From Saprospiraceae bacterium (GTDB lineage Bacteria; Bacteroidota; Bacteroidia; Chitinophagales; Saprospiraceae): DNA of 64,000 nt. Under the pieces are notes generated by a model. It saw only the letters and a program-made list of their open reading frames with translations. It was not told the DNA's origin and did not search any database. Numbering within the stretch: the first letter of the stretch is position 1; every line of letters starts with the position of its first letter. The translations under genes were made by a program, and so were the position numbers. Positions 19,210 to 27,490 of this stretch are shown here, one piece after another. Location: positions 1-64,000 of the forward strand of contig JAGFJA010000049.1 of NCBI GenBank assembly GCA_024103005.1. The letters run 5' to 3'.

Positions 19210-20319
19210 ATGTCTAAATCACTCCCCTCCTACCTGTATATAGGTCAGAGTCAACGTAGAAGCATTATCATCGCTCTTTGTTTGATTTTACTTTATGGCC
19301 TTTTCAGAAATATTTATATTCACAAAAATTCCGGATACTTTGAATCTGCCTATGCAAATCATCCTGCTGAAAGTAGCCCAAAAGAAAGATCGCATAATCC
19401 CAAGCCGGATATCAATCTTAATTTAGCTACAGACAATCAACTGGTTGACCTTGGGCTTCCTCCTCATTTAGCAAAGAGAATGATTCGGTTTCGGGATAAA
19501 ATAGACGGTTTTAACAATTGGGAAAAGGTTTCAAAGGTATATGGATTGACTGAGCAACAATTGTCCCTTCTAAAAGCATGTACGTTTATACCTCAAGGAT
19601 ATGATTCAGCAAAAGAAATTCGAAAGCCTGTACTTACTACATCTAAAAAAAGTACAATAGTTCCTGTTCGTGTCCGTATAAAATCCTTTGATCCGAATGA
19701 AGTAAGTGCGGAGACGTTGAAACTATTGGGTTTGAAGAAAAATGTCATCAATGGGCTGATAAACTTCAGAAAATCAGGATTCAGATATAGAAGAAAAGAG
19801 GATTTATTAAAAATCTACACCATGGATGATGCCTCCTATAAAAAAATCGAACCCTATATTTATTTTGAACAACAACCCGAAAAAAAGTTCGAAAATGATA
19901 TAAAAGCGAAGGTTATCCGACCGGTTGACATTAACAAAGCTACTATGGAGAGTTTGATGGAGCTTCCCGGAATAGGTAAATACTATGCCGGGCAGATCCT
20001 CAGGTGGCGGGAAAGGCTGGGCGGATTTACGTGTCAGGAACAAGTCAGATCTACCTATCATATACCTGATTCTGTCTTTTCAAAAATTTCGGCTTATATC
20101 CGGTTTGACACACCACCGCATAAAATTAATATCAATACTGCTGACATTGTCTCCCTTGCAAAGCATTACTATATCCATAAGAAAGAAGCCGTAATTATTG
20201 TCAGATACAGAGACCATCACGGTCCTTACAAAAAGATCGAAGATTTACTTAATACAGGGGCAATAGACCGGGATTGGCTTAATAAAGCAGGACCTTATCT
20301 TTCCGTCGCAGATGAATAG
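19210..20319 (+). CDS. Membrane-anchored protein with four ComEA-like helix-hairpin-helix units
   Basis: A 369-residue protein with a single transmembrane helix near the N-terminus (about residues 18-35, RSIIIALCLILLYGLF) and four successive helix-hairpin-helix units of 60-70 residues. The third is the clearest (VDINKATMESLMELPGIGKY then AGQILRWRERLGGF). The others begin at INLNLATDNQLVDLGL, at FDPNEVSAETLKLLGL and at ININTADIVSLAKHYY. HhH units bind DNA backbone non-specifically; in ComEA they capture incoming DNA in the periplasm. Four copies on a membrane anchor suggest DNA handling outside the cytoplasm, though the partner competence genes are not in this window. An in-frame ATG 93 bases upstream exists but precedes the promoter box. 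Only six bases separate its end from the convergent SDR gene. Confidence 0.85.
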   Translation: MSKSLPSYLYIGQSQRRSIIIALCLILLYGLFRNIYIHKNSGYFESAYANHPAESSPKERSHNPKPDINLNLATDNQLVDLGLPPHLAKRMIRFRDKIDGFNNWEKVSKVYGLTEQQLSLLKACTFIPQGYDSAKEIRKPVLTTSKKSTIVPVRVRIKSFDPNEVSAETLKLLGLKKNVINGLINFRKSGFRYRRKEDLLKIYTMDDASYKKIEPYIYFEQQPEKKFENDIKAKVIRPVDINKATMESLMELPGIGKYYAGQILRWRERLGGFTCQEQVRSTYHIPDSVFSKISAYIRFDTPPHKININTADIVSLAKHYYIHKKEAVIIVRYRDHHGPYKKIEDLLNTGAIDRDWLNKAGPYLSVADE

Positions 20320-20325
20320 CCTATC

Positions 20326-21093
20326 CTATTTCCTTCCTGACCTATCAATGAGCATGGCACTGCCCTGCTGTGTAGATGTCACCAGAATATCCTGTATATT
20401 TACGTGTGGCGGACGTGTTATTATAAAGTGAATAATTTCGGCGACATCGTCGGCATTAAGCGGTGTAAAATCATCATATATTCTTGCCTTTTCCTGGTCA
20501 CCGTCAAAGCGAACGAGGGAAAACTCAGTGTCTTCGACCGCTCCCGGGCTGACGGATGACACCCTGATACCATATTTATACAAATCCATTCGCATAGCCC
20601 TTGTCAAGGCTTCAACAGCGAATTTAGTCGCATTGTAAACATTTCCCTTAGGATAGGTTTCCTTACCTGCTGTAGAACCGAGATTCAGGATGTGGCCCCG
20701 CCCTCTTGTAACCATTTGCGGGCTCACCAAACGTGTCATAAATAACAAACCCTTAATATTTGTATCAATCATCTGATTCCAATGTTCAAAGGAGCCGGTA
20801 TGGATCTCATCCAATCCTTTAGCAAGTCCGGCATTATTGATAAGGACGTCCACATCCTTGTATTGCTCAGGCAGGCTGTTCCAGAAGGATTGACACGCAT
20901 TTAAATCCCTGACATCAAAGTCATAAATCAGAATTTCGTTGGCACTTTGAGCTACCAGGTCATTCTTTAGAGATGTCAGCTTATTGAGTCGCCGACCGGT
21001 AAGAATCAGCCTGCATTCCATACTTTTATTCAGCAAGGAAGCGGTTGCACGCCCAATGCCGGAGGTTGCACCTGTTATCAAGATTGTTTTCAT
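20326..21093 (-). CDS. Short-chain dehydrogenase/reductase, YdfG-like
   Basis: A 255-residue classical SDR. It has the Rossmann cofactor motif TGATSGIGRATA, the NNAGLA motif, catalytic serine in LNLGSTAGKETYP, and the YxxxK pair in YNATKFAVEAL. The sequence around PGAVEDTEFSLVRFDGD matches the YdfG (3-hydroxy acid/serine dehydrogenase, NADP-dependent) subgroup. The substrate is likely a small hydroxy acid but is not certain. The start codon overlaps the stop of the TlpA-like lipoprotein gene upstream by four bases. Confidence 0.9.
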   Translation of the reverse strand: MKTILITGATSGIGRATASLLNKSMECRLILTGRRLNKLTSLKNDLVAQSANEILIYDFDVRDLNACQSFWNSLPEQYKDVDVLINNAGLAKGLDEIHTGSFEHWNQMIDTNIKGLLFMTRLVSPQMVTRGRGHILNLGSTAGKETYPKGNVYNATKFAVEALTRAMRMDLYKYGIRVSSVSPGAVEDTEFSLVRFDGDQEKARIYDDFTPLNADDVAEIIHFIITRPPHVNIQDILVTSTQQGSAMLIDRSGRK

Positions 21094-22409
21094 AACTTTA
21101 ATAAATTTACAACGTCCTGAGAAAATTCTTTCTTAAAAACGGCATACTCCAGCGTGGCAGGACCGCTAAAACCGGCACTTACCTTAACAACCTTATTGTT
21201 CCTGTCAAGAAATATCATAGTCGGGTAAGCTTTTATCCCGGAAATAAAAGGAACCTTAGATGAAGCCTCCTTATCCGCCATTCCTGCCCAAAGAATCGGA
21301 TATGGCAATTGTAATGACTTCCGGTAATTCTTTAACAGTGTTCGCACTTTGTTTGTATCCCGATAAGCTTCAAAAGCAAGAGCTATTACCTTGATATCCT
21401 GATTCTGATGATTGGTCAAATATTCTTTTAAAAACCTCGCCTCATCCTTACAGTTATGACACCAAGTTCCCATAATGGTAATAATTTTGGGCTTCCCTGA
21501 AAATTCAGGATCGTCGAGGCTTATCAACTTTCCCGTTTCGTCTGGAAATTTGAAGTTCGCAACAGCGCCGGGAACAGCCCTTGTTAACAACCCTGCATCC
21601 GGAAGCTGAGCACTATCTTGCCTGATAGCTGTCCATGTAGCTCTGCCGGTCAACCCGGAATAAAACAATCCTTCTATGTGATCCATATCTTTAATCTTTC
21701 CCGTCACCAGATAGGCAGTTCCCCCATTGAAACCACTTAATAAGATTCGGTCAGATTGCACCGTACCTTCCATAAATCCATAGTCACCCGTCGGAGACGC
21801 AAATGTACCTGTCAGATGATTTAATTTTTGGGCAAACTGACCAATGAGGTTTTCCGTTTCACCATTTGATTCGAAAGTCACCTTCCATTTTCCTGAAATA
21901 TCGCCGGCAGGCTTATCTTTGAGCAAAGTGAACCGATAGTCCTTACCGGCAAGTCCCCGGAAAGGAATCCGCCATTTTTTTCTTGGGTTATACCAGGCAC
22001 CCGTCATTATTCCATCTTCGACTTCTGCAAAAATATACGTATCGAAGGCAACAAAATTAATCCGAACCGTATCTCTACCTGTCTTTCTGCTTCGTCCATA
22101 AAAAGTCTCTTCAGCGCGGACAGTATCACTTCCATTCATAAAATCCACTACCATACTGTCACCCATGTAGCTGACCAAAAAGTTGAAAGGCAGGACACCA
22201 TCTGTAAATGCTTTGGAAATAGTAATATCCTGATCGTTGCCAACCTTTGAAATGTTGCGGGCTAAAGGATTGTTCTCATCCAGATACAATTCGCCACGCC
22301 AAACACCCGGCATCAATTCATCATAATTTTGGCTGGTAGTAATGCAGGAAGAAAGATTTATTATGAAATACAGGGCTAAAATTCCCAACAAATGTTTAAT
22401 TTTTGTCAT
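21090..22409 (-). CDS. Lipoprotein with C-terminal TlpA-like thioredoxin domain
   Basis: A 439-residue protein with lipobox LSSC (acylated C22). The N-terminal 260 residues form beta-rich domains with repeated GxW/GTF elements, common in Bacteroidota TlpA-family proteins. Residues 280-439 form a TlpA/ResA-type thioredoxin domain with redox cysteines C317 and C320 (GTWCHNCKDEARFL) and a cis-proline segment (GIKAYPTMIFLDR). Expected to reduce or exchange disulfides, or assist cytochrome maturation, from a membrane anchor in the periplasm. First gene of a two-gene unit with the SDR. The only promoter box found lies five bases before the ATG, hinting at a leaderless message. Confidence 0.9.
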   Translation of the reverse strand: MTKIKHLLGILALYFIINLSSCITTSQNYDELMPGVWRGELYLDENNPLARNISKVGNDQDITISKAFTDGVLPFNFLVSYMGDSMVVDFMNGSDTVRAEETFYGRSRKTGRDTVRINFVAFDTYIFAEVEDGIMTGAWYNPRKKWRIPFRGLAGKDYRFTLLKDKPAGDISGKWKVTFESNGETENLIGQFAQKLNHLTGTFASPTGDYGFMEGTVQSDRILLSGFNGGTAYLVTGKIKDMDHIEGLFYSGLTGRATWTAIRQDSAQLPDAGLLTRAVPGAVANFKFPDETGKLISLDDPEFSGKPKIITIMGTWCHNCKDEARFLKEYLTNHQNQDIKVIALAFEAYRDTNKVRTLLKNYRKSLQLPYPILWAGMADKEASSKVPFISGIKAYPTMIFLDRNNKVVKVSAGFSGPATLEYAVFKKEFSQDVVNLLKL

Positions 22410-22413
22410 CCTT

Positions 22414-22421
22414 CAAATATA
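22414..22421 (-). promoter_or_regulatory. Possible -7 box immediately before the TlpA-like gene
   Basis: Reads TATATTTG on the minus strand, an exact TAnnTTTG match, but only four bases separate it from the start codon. If used, transcription would begin at or inside the start region. Confidence 0.3.
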
Positions 22422-22512
22422 TAGAAATCAATAAACGGATGATTAAAAATTTTTTACCATGCTATTTCCCAAAAAGGAAATGTCTTATCTTTTATCTTAT
22501 TTTGAGATAAAA

Positions 22513-23037
22513 TCAGGATTTATCACCGACAAACTGCTGGCCCTGATTTTTGAAAAGGATATTAAAAGATGTCAAAGAGCCATATATCCTGGTAATATAT
22601 TGCTGCATATTCACCTTGTCTTCGTCTGTCATGGCAGGATGGCTGTTGACGCGTTGCTCCATAACTCTTAACCTATCACGCAACATCACAATCTTATGAA
22701 AGAAAGTTTCAATAGGAATTTCTTTAGACTTTAGGGAGGGATTTGAAGGTTTTAACTCCATAATGCCGCCCTTCCATTTGTCTCCCAAAGGAACAATTTC
22801 AGAAATATCAGACCATTGCTTCAGAATGCGTATAAGGGATTTCTCTGCCTCCGAAAAATCGACTTCTTCCGCAGCTTCTATTTTTTCTATAACAGAAAAT
22901 CGATCATAGTTCTTTGCGATTTGTTTAATTCCATAAGTCATAAAACAAATGTCATAGTTATCCTGATTCAACTTAATCACCACACCATCACCATAGGAAG
23001 GGTGGCTAATTCTCGAACCTACGCCAAAAATCTCCAT
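22513..23037 (-). CDS. Conserved Bacteroidota protein with N-terminal tudor-like domain
   Basis: A 174-residue cytoplasmic protein. The N-terminus (GVGSRISHPSYGDGVVIKL) matches the small beta-barrel motif also found at the C-terminus of UvrD/PcrA helicases and in CarD-like domains, which usually binds RNA polymerase or nucleic acid. The middle is acidic and helical, and residues 105-165 form a helical region (FFHKIVMLRDRLRVMEQRVN). Function unknown; the tudor-like start suggests a protein- or nucleic-acid-binding accessory factor. It stands alone with about 100-150 bases on each side. Confidence 0.75.
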   Translation of the reverse strand: MEIFGVGSRISHPSYGDGVVIKLNQDNYDICFMTYGIKQIAKNYDRFSVIEKIEAAEEVDFSEAEKSLIRILKQWSDISEIVPLGDKWKGGIMELKPSNPSLKSKEIPIETFFHKIVMLRDRLRVMEQRVNSHPAMTDEDKVNMQQYITRIYGSLTSFNILFKNQGQQFVGDKS

Positions 23038-23187
23038 ATTTTCAATTTATATTTTCCGAATGTAAAGTAAAGACAACTTAGTCAAAACCTAAGAATAAAT
23101 ATATAAATTTTTAAGCAAATAGCATTTGAATCATTTATAATTAGCTTATCGTATGATGCTTATACATAGCACCATATCATAAAATTT

Positions 23188-23769
23188 TTAAAAACTGCAA
23201 AGAGCTTCATACAATTGGGCCATGGGAAGTCCCATGATATTGCTGTAAGAGCCCTTGATCCCATGCACCCTGCAAAGCCCTATCCAATCCTGAATTCCAT
23301 AAGCGCCTGCCTTATCCATAGGAGAATAATGCTTTATATAAAAATTTATTTCACTATCAGTCAGATTTGCAAAATTGACTTTGGAAACTTCACTGAATGA
23401 AAACTGCTTACCCGGACTGACAAGTGCAACACCGGTAACAACAATGTGAACTTCACCGGAGAGGTTTTTTAAAATATTCCTTGCATCATCCTCATCAACC
23501 GGTTTTCCGATTAAATCACCTTTTAAAATCACTACGCTGTCGGCTCCGATAACAAGTGCTTTATCATCCGATAGAGCCGCAAGTGCAGCTTCTGCTTTTT
23601 TCCTTGCCAGGTATTCAGGGACATTTTCAGGTGTAAGGTCAGCCGGGTAATCTTCAGGAACTTCATTATTTAAAATTTTGAATTTAAATCCTGCCAGTGT
23701 CATCAACTCTGACCTTCTCGGACTTTTTGATGAAAGATATAAATTGTAACCTCTGAAAGTTTCATCCAT
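23188..23769 (-). CDS. maf: Maf-family nucleoside triphosphate pyrophosphatase
   Basis: A 193-residue Maf/YhdE protein, full length. It hydrolyses non-canonical or modified NTPs (dTTP/UTP/m5UTP type depending on subgroup) to the monophosphate. Seen: the phosphate-binding LSSKSPRRSELM at the N-terminus, EVPEDYP, ARKKAEAA, the catalytic VIGADSVV with its aspartate near residue 75, GKPVDEDDARNIL and AGAYGIQDW. It follows the UbiA-family gene after 41 bases and probably belongs to the same transcription unit. Confidence 0.95.
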   Translation of the reverse strand: MDETFRGYNLYLSSKSPRRSELMTLAGFKFKILNNEVPEDYPADLTPENVPEYLARKKAEAALAALSDDKALVIGADSVVILKGDLIGKPVDEDDARNILKNLSGEVHIVVTGVALVSPGKQFSFSEVSKVNFANLTDSEINFYIKHYSPMDKAGAYGIQDWIGLCRVHGIKGSYSNIMGLPMAQLYEALCSF

Positions 23770-23810
23770 AAATCAAATATTTAAAAAAGTAGTTCTCATG
23801 ATTCCGGGAA

Positions 23811-24737
23811 TTATACCAGCATAAAAAGGAGCCCGAGAATCAGGAAAATTTTAACAAGAGAACTAAGTTTTGCATACAATTCCTTTCCCTTGTACTTCCG
23901 ATAAGTCCACCACAATCCAATAATATAAATAATAATATATATAATTATGGCAATCAGAATATTACTGCTCATATTCTCTTTCAATCTCAAACCATTCAAG
24001 GCAAGAAAAAGGAGTCCGTAAAGCATAAAATAGAACCTGATAATTCTATTGCTTACAGCCAAGCCCAGTTTAATAGGGATAGTCTTGGCGCCTTGCTGGA
24101 GGTCGCCTTCCACGTCTTCACAGTCTTTAATCAATTCGCGATTAAGGACTAAAAGGAAACAAAATACGCCTATGCACCAGAAAGCATAAGTCAGTTGAAG
24201 GTAATCTTTAGGAAATGAAGTGCTTAAGAGTCGGATATTGGTTTTTTCTACCCAAAATCCTACCAATGTTATGGCACCGCATAGCAGGGCTATGATAAAA
24301 TTGCCCCAAAAGAAACTTTTTTTGAGATACTTTGAATAAAAATATAGCATCAACATTGCCAAAACAGGTATCAGCAAGGAGGACCACTCATAATACTTTA
24401 CCACAAGATACACTGAAATTAAAAATGCAACCGTATTGAGGAAAAAGTACAGTATTTGTGCCTGCCGAAGCGAAACATACAGTGGAATCAGGGTTCTATC
24501 CGGCTTATTGATTAAGTCAATTTCATAATCAAGCATATCATTGATGACGTTGCCGGCTCCAAGGATTAACATACCTGCAAAAATCATCCACAGGTAATCC
24601 ATCCATCCTACTGTCGGTTCAATATGATGAATATCGAGATACCGAAGCAGAATAATCCGTGCCACCATCAACGCAGCAAAGACAATTAAGGCATTGAGCG
24701 GCCTTGTTAGCCTAAGCATTTTCAATACAAGGGTCAT
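23811..24737 (-). CDS. UbiA-family prenyltransferase (geranylgeranylglycerol-phosphate geranylgeranyltransferase-like)
   Basis: A 308-residue polytopic membrane enzyme with about eight to nine helices. The two aspartate-rich magnesium/diphosphate motifs are present: NVINDMLDYEIDLINKPDRT (residues about 63-82) and RELIKDCEDVEGD (about 200-212). The arrangement fits the Bacteroidota group annotated as geranylgeranylglycerol-phosphate geranylgeranyltransferase, which transfers a prenyl chain to a lipid acceptor; a quinone-related acceptor cannot be excluded. It lies between kdsC and maf, 126 and 41 bases away, a neighbourhood I believe recurs in Bacteroidota. Confidence 0.87.
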   Translation of the reverse strand: MTLVLKMLRLTRPLNALIVFAALMVARIILLRYLDIHHIEPTVGWMDYLWMIFAGMLILGAGNVINDMLDYEIDLINKPDRTLIPLYVSLRQAQILYFFLNTVAFLISVYLVVKYYEWSSLLIPVLAMLMLYFYSKYLKKSFFWGNFIIALLCGAITLVGFWVEKTNIRLLSTSFPKDYLQLTYAFWCIGVFCFLLVLNRELIKDCEDVEGDLQQGAKTIPIKLGLAVSNRIIRFYFMLYGLLFLALNGLRLKENMSSNILIAIIIYIIIYIIGLWWTYRKYKGKELYAKLSSLVKIFLILGLLFMLV

Positions 24738-24863
24738 GGCTTAAAGGTAGGTATTGTAAGCCATATATTATCCACTTGCCTCCTGAATTAGGTAAATTTT
24801 AAGCTAAATTAACTTTGAAAGGGATATCTGAATTAAATGTATTTGCAGCGTCAATGCCGGATT

Positions 24864-25391
24864 TTAAACGCCAAATTTTTCGCCCTCATTGAATTCTTCC
24901 CAGCATCCCTGAATCTTCATTACTTTTTCGATGACATCTCTTACGCAGCCCCTCCCTCCGTCATATCCTGATACAAACCGGGCAATTTCAAGGACTTCGA
25001 CAACGGCATCTCTTGGTGCTGCTGCAACACCGACCCTTTTCATAACAGGGATATCAATCAAGTCATCCCCCATATATAAAATTTCTTTGTCTTTCAATTT
25101 ATGTTTCAGTACAAATTGGTCATAGGCATCCATTTTGAACAAAACTCCGGAGTATATATCTTCAATCCCAAGAAGGTTGAGTCTCGCTGAAACTCCCTTA
25201 CTCCTGCCACCTGTTATGATGCCTATTTTGTAGCCATTTGAAACTGCCCGTCTAAGAGCAAATCCGTCACGCACATTCATGGTTCGCGTTTGGTCACCAT
25301 TTTCCCATAAATGTACCAAAGAATCAGTCATTACTCCGTCAACATCGAAAATGAAGGCTTTGATATGATGCATTCCATCTAACAAGGTCAT
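24864..25391 (-). CDS. kdsC: KdsC-like HAD phosphatase (Kdo-8-phosphate phosphatase)
   Basis: A 175-residue HAD-superfamily enzyme of the C0 (capless) type. Motif I is FDVDGVMTDS, motif II the threonine in GIITGG, and motif IV YMGDDLIDIPVM. These, with the tetramer-type length, match KdsC, which removes phosphate from 3-deoxy-manno-octulosonate 8-phosphate for lipopolysaccharide core synthesis in the cytoplasm. The related NeuA-type or sialate phosphatases are the alternative. It starts 6 bases after iscX, so is in the same transcription unit. Confidence 0.88.
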   Translation of the reverse strand: MTLLDGMHHIKAFIFDVDGVMTDSLVHLWENGDQTRTMNVRDGFALRRAVSNGYKIGIITGGRSKGVSARLNLLGIEDIYSGVLFKMDAYDQFVLKHKLKDKEILYMGDDLIDIPVMKRVGVAAAPRDAVVEVLEIARFVSGYDGGRGCVRDVIEKVMKIQGCWEEFNEGEKFGV

Positions 25392-25397
25392 ATAAAT

Positions 25398-25637
25398 TTA
25401 TTGATTGTCACGCCATTCATATACCCATTGAGTTTGAATCTGTTCAAGATGACCTTCAGAACAATCTTCTCTCGTACCTGTGAAATTAGGCAACTCAAGA
25501 ACCCATTCGATCAGGTCAGTAAACCGGATTCTGTAAATTTTACTTTCAGAAAATTCGTCGCCGAATTTTTCATACAGCCCCATAGCTATATCCTCGTGGT
25601 CGTGCCAACCTATTGGAATGTCTTCAAGATTCTTCAT
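25398..25637 (-). CDS. iscX: IscX-like Fe-S assembly accessory protein
   Basis: A 79-residue acidic protein of the IscX/YfhJ family. It shows the family's pattern: IGWHDHEDIAMGLYEKFGDE, then RIRFTDLIEWVLELPNFTG, then the closing HLEQIQTQWVYEW helix. IscX binds IscS and iron and modulates the rate of cluster assembly. It follows the adrenodoxin-type ferredoxin by 29 bases, the same partner as in the E. coli isc operon, but no iscSUA or hscBA genes are present here. Confidence 0.88.
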   Translation of the reverse strand: MKNLEDIPIGWHDHEDIAMGLYEKFGDEFSESKIYRIRFTDLIEWVLELPNFTGTREDCSEGHLEQIQTQWVYEWRDNQ

Positions 25638-25666
25638 AAGTATTTAATAATTTCAAACAACAGTAA

Positions 25667-26005
25667 TTAGTGTTCATGTCCGATAATATTGCTTTGGTCG
25701 GGAATTTCGACGACAATTTCAGCCTCATCGGACAGAATTATGCACTGGCAGCCCAGACGGCTGTTGAGTTTAGGATTGATAGCTCTGTCGATAAAGTCTT
25801 CTTCCTTGTCAGAAATTTCTTCCAAATCATCTTCACCTTCATGTATGTACACATGACATGTACTGCAGGCACAAACTCCCCCACAGTTATGATTGAGATG
25901 AATATCATTTTCTTCAGCCACCTCGAGAATACTCAAACCTTCTTCCACATTTTCAATAACTACATCGGGTTGCTTATCTTCAAATTTAAATGTAACTTTT
26001 GCCAT
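25667..26005 (-). CDS. fdx: Adrenodoxin-type 2Fe-2S ferredoxin
   Basis: A 112-residue ferredoxin. Cluster ligands are C41, C47, C50 and C86 (CGGVCACSTC, then SRLGCQ), the C-X5-C-X2-C-X35-C spacing of Isc-type ferredoxins. C45 and C88 are extra cysteines near the cluster. It should supply electrons for Fe-S cluster assembly. The start is the ATG giving MAKVTF; a GTG five codons upstream coincides with the promoter box and is unlikely. First gene of the fdx-iscX-kdsC run. Confidence 0.93.
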   Translation of the reverse strand: MAKVTFKFEDKQPDVVIENVEEGLSILEVAEENDIHLNHNCGGVCACSTCHVYIHEGEDDLEEISDKEEDFIDRAINPKLNSRLGCQCIILSDEAEIVVEIPDQSNIIGHEH

Positions 26006-26019
26006 ACTAATATAAAACA

Positions 26020-26027
26020 CAAAAATA
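26020..26027 (-). promoter_or_regulatory. Bacteroidota -7 box for fdx-iscX-kdsC
   Basis: Reads TATTTTTG on the minus strand, an exact TAnnTTTG match, 14 bases before the ferredoxin ATG. Its position argues against the GTG start that would overlap it. Confidence 0.5.
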
Positions 26028-26220
26028 GTGTTTATTTATATTTATTCTAATTTAGTTACTCAAACAAACAATCCGGTAGATAGTTCAGATAAATGTAAAT
26101 TGCCTGAAAATTCAATAAAACCGGCATATTTTCCCAATACAAGATACCAACCTAAGCATACAAAGGCTCACAGTTTAAAAACAAGCTATCGGAAATATTA
26201 AGAAAACCTCATAATTGAAA

Positions 26221-26446
26221 TTATCTTACAAACACTACCTGAATTACTTTAAGTATAAGTCTCAAAGTAAAACCCCACCATGCCATAGTACAAGCCTGCT
26301 TTGCCTTTCTTTGTTCTGTGTCCCTCTTATTAAAGTATAATTCCAGCTATGGGTATGCAGAAAGAAAGTATTTTTAACCCTATACCGAGTTCTTCTTCTT
26401 CTATTGGTTCATAGTCAAAATCAGAGAAGTTGTTTTTGTCTGTCAT
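26221..26446 (-). pseudogene. Frameshifted small membrane protein gene
   Basis: From an ATG ten bases after the DUF2085 stop, the frame reads an acidic start (MTDKNNFSDFDYEPIEEEEL) and one hydrophobic helix ending FCIPIAGIIL, then hits TAA at 26330-26332. The adjacent frame continues without a stop as YFNKRDTEQRKAKQACTM, then AWWGFTLRLILKVIQVVFVR, ending at 26221. The two halves join into a typical two-helix small membrane protein with a basic KRDxxxRKAK loop, as seen in many Bacteroidota proteins. The shift equals one extra base or two missing (for instance a 5-bp deletion between TACT repeats). A sequencing error or a genuine inactivation are both possible. Function unknown. Confidence 0.6.
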
Positions 26447-26456
26447 GATACTTTTT

Positions 26457-26801
26457 TTATTTGATGATTAATAATATTTGATCGCCAATAAATTGCCCGA
26501 CGATTGAAATCATTGACATACTGCCGATCCCTGCCATCAAGCCGGTGATTACACGAAGAACATTATTGCTTTCACGGTTAAATATTGCCTGTGTCAATCC
26601 ATCCAAAAAGGTAGGAAGAATTAAGGCTATTGTCACCCAAATATTTAAACTTATGAAGTCAAAGAGAAATAACGGAAAACTGAGATATCCCAGGTGTATG
26701 CCTGTACAACGGGCACATACCGGAAACTGTTTCCCTCGCCAGAAAAAAGAACGATGGGGCAACCTGTGGCAAGCAGTCAGTTGGATCTTGAATTTTTCCA
26801 T
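26457..26801 (-). CDS. DUF2085 membrane protein
   Basis: A 114-residue membrane protein with three predicted helices. The N-terminal signature ACHRLPHRSFFWRGKQFPVC followed by ARCTGIHLGY is diagnostic of DUF2085, with its conserved Cys-His-Arg and CxRCxG elements that look like a metal- or redox-related site. The family has no established function. The frameshifted small membrane gene starts ten bases after its stop, so they form one unit. Confidence 0.88.
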   Translation of the reverse strand: MEKFKIQLTACHRLPHRSFFWRGKQFPVCARCTGIHLGYLSFPLFLFDFISLNIWVTIALILPTFLDGLTQAIFNRESNNVLRVITGLMAGIGSMSMISIVGQFIGDQILLIIK

Positions 26802-27490
26802 ATCAATAAGGCATTTTTATATTCCACTTATTAAATTTAAACATCATCAATACCACACTGCGAATTACTTATATTTTCCAATGTGATCATCCCGATAAAT
26901 TAAATTCGAATTAAAAAAAATATATTAACTCCTTGGATTATTTACAGAAATTCATTCTATAAATAGTCTCAACAGTAAAAATAATTTAAATTATTTTAAA
27001 ATCCTTATTTATTTGGTTTAAATTTAATTTTTTACTAACCTACATAATTCAATACGCTCATTTTCAAGATAATTAATCCAAAACATTTAATTTATTCCCT
27101 ATTGAGAGATTTCCTTTGATAGTCAAAATATCATTCTTAAAACTATTTTTTTTACTAAAAAATATTTTTTTTCATAGCATTTTATATCTTTACTAAGGCT
27201 ATTTTTAAAAAGCCATGGAAAATCTATATTAAAAAAAGCATTGCCCGATTTTAAATACCGGATTATTTATAAATAGGCGCGGGTTAATTCATTCTATTGT
27301 GTCACTCATTTATTTCAATCACGGTATTTAATTTTGATTTCCGGGAAGCAATTATTTTCCAAAGTTGATTTGCTCAATAGTCAACCGAAAATAGATTAAA
27401 TATTTTGAGCAAATCATTTTTCAATATGTTTTTTAAATATAATCCATGCAGAATAGCCGGCCAAGCCCAAACTGTTAAAACCTATATCAC
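26802..27490. other. Long AT-rich intergenic region
   Basis: Nearly 700 bases, strongly AT-rich with long A and T runs, separate the DUF2085 gene from the divergent AAA+ ATPase gene. No open frame of interest, RNA gene or repeat was recognised, and no exact TAnnTTTG box occurs within 60 bases of the ATPase start. A GGCT/AGCC-flanked AT palindrome is present around 27197-27214. Its length is unusual for this gene-dense window. Confidence 0.5.

Noticed and set aside
25670-26050. 126-residue plus-strand frame over the ferredoxin gene
   Set aside because: It is antisense to a ferredoxin with intact cluster ligands and has no family features.
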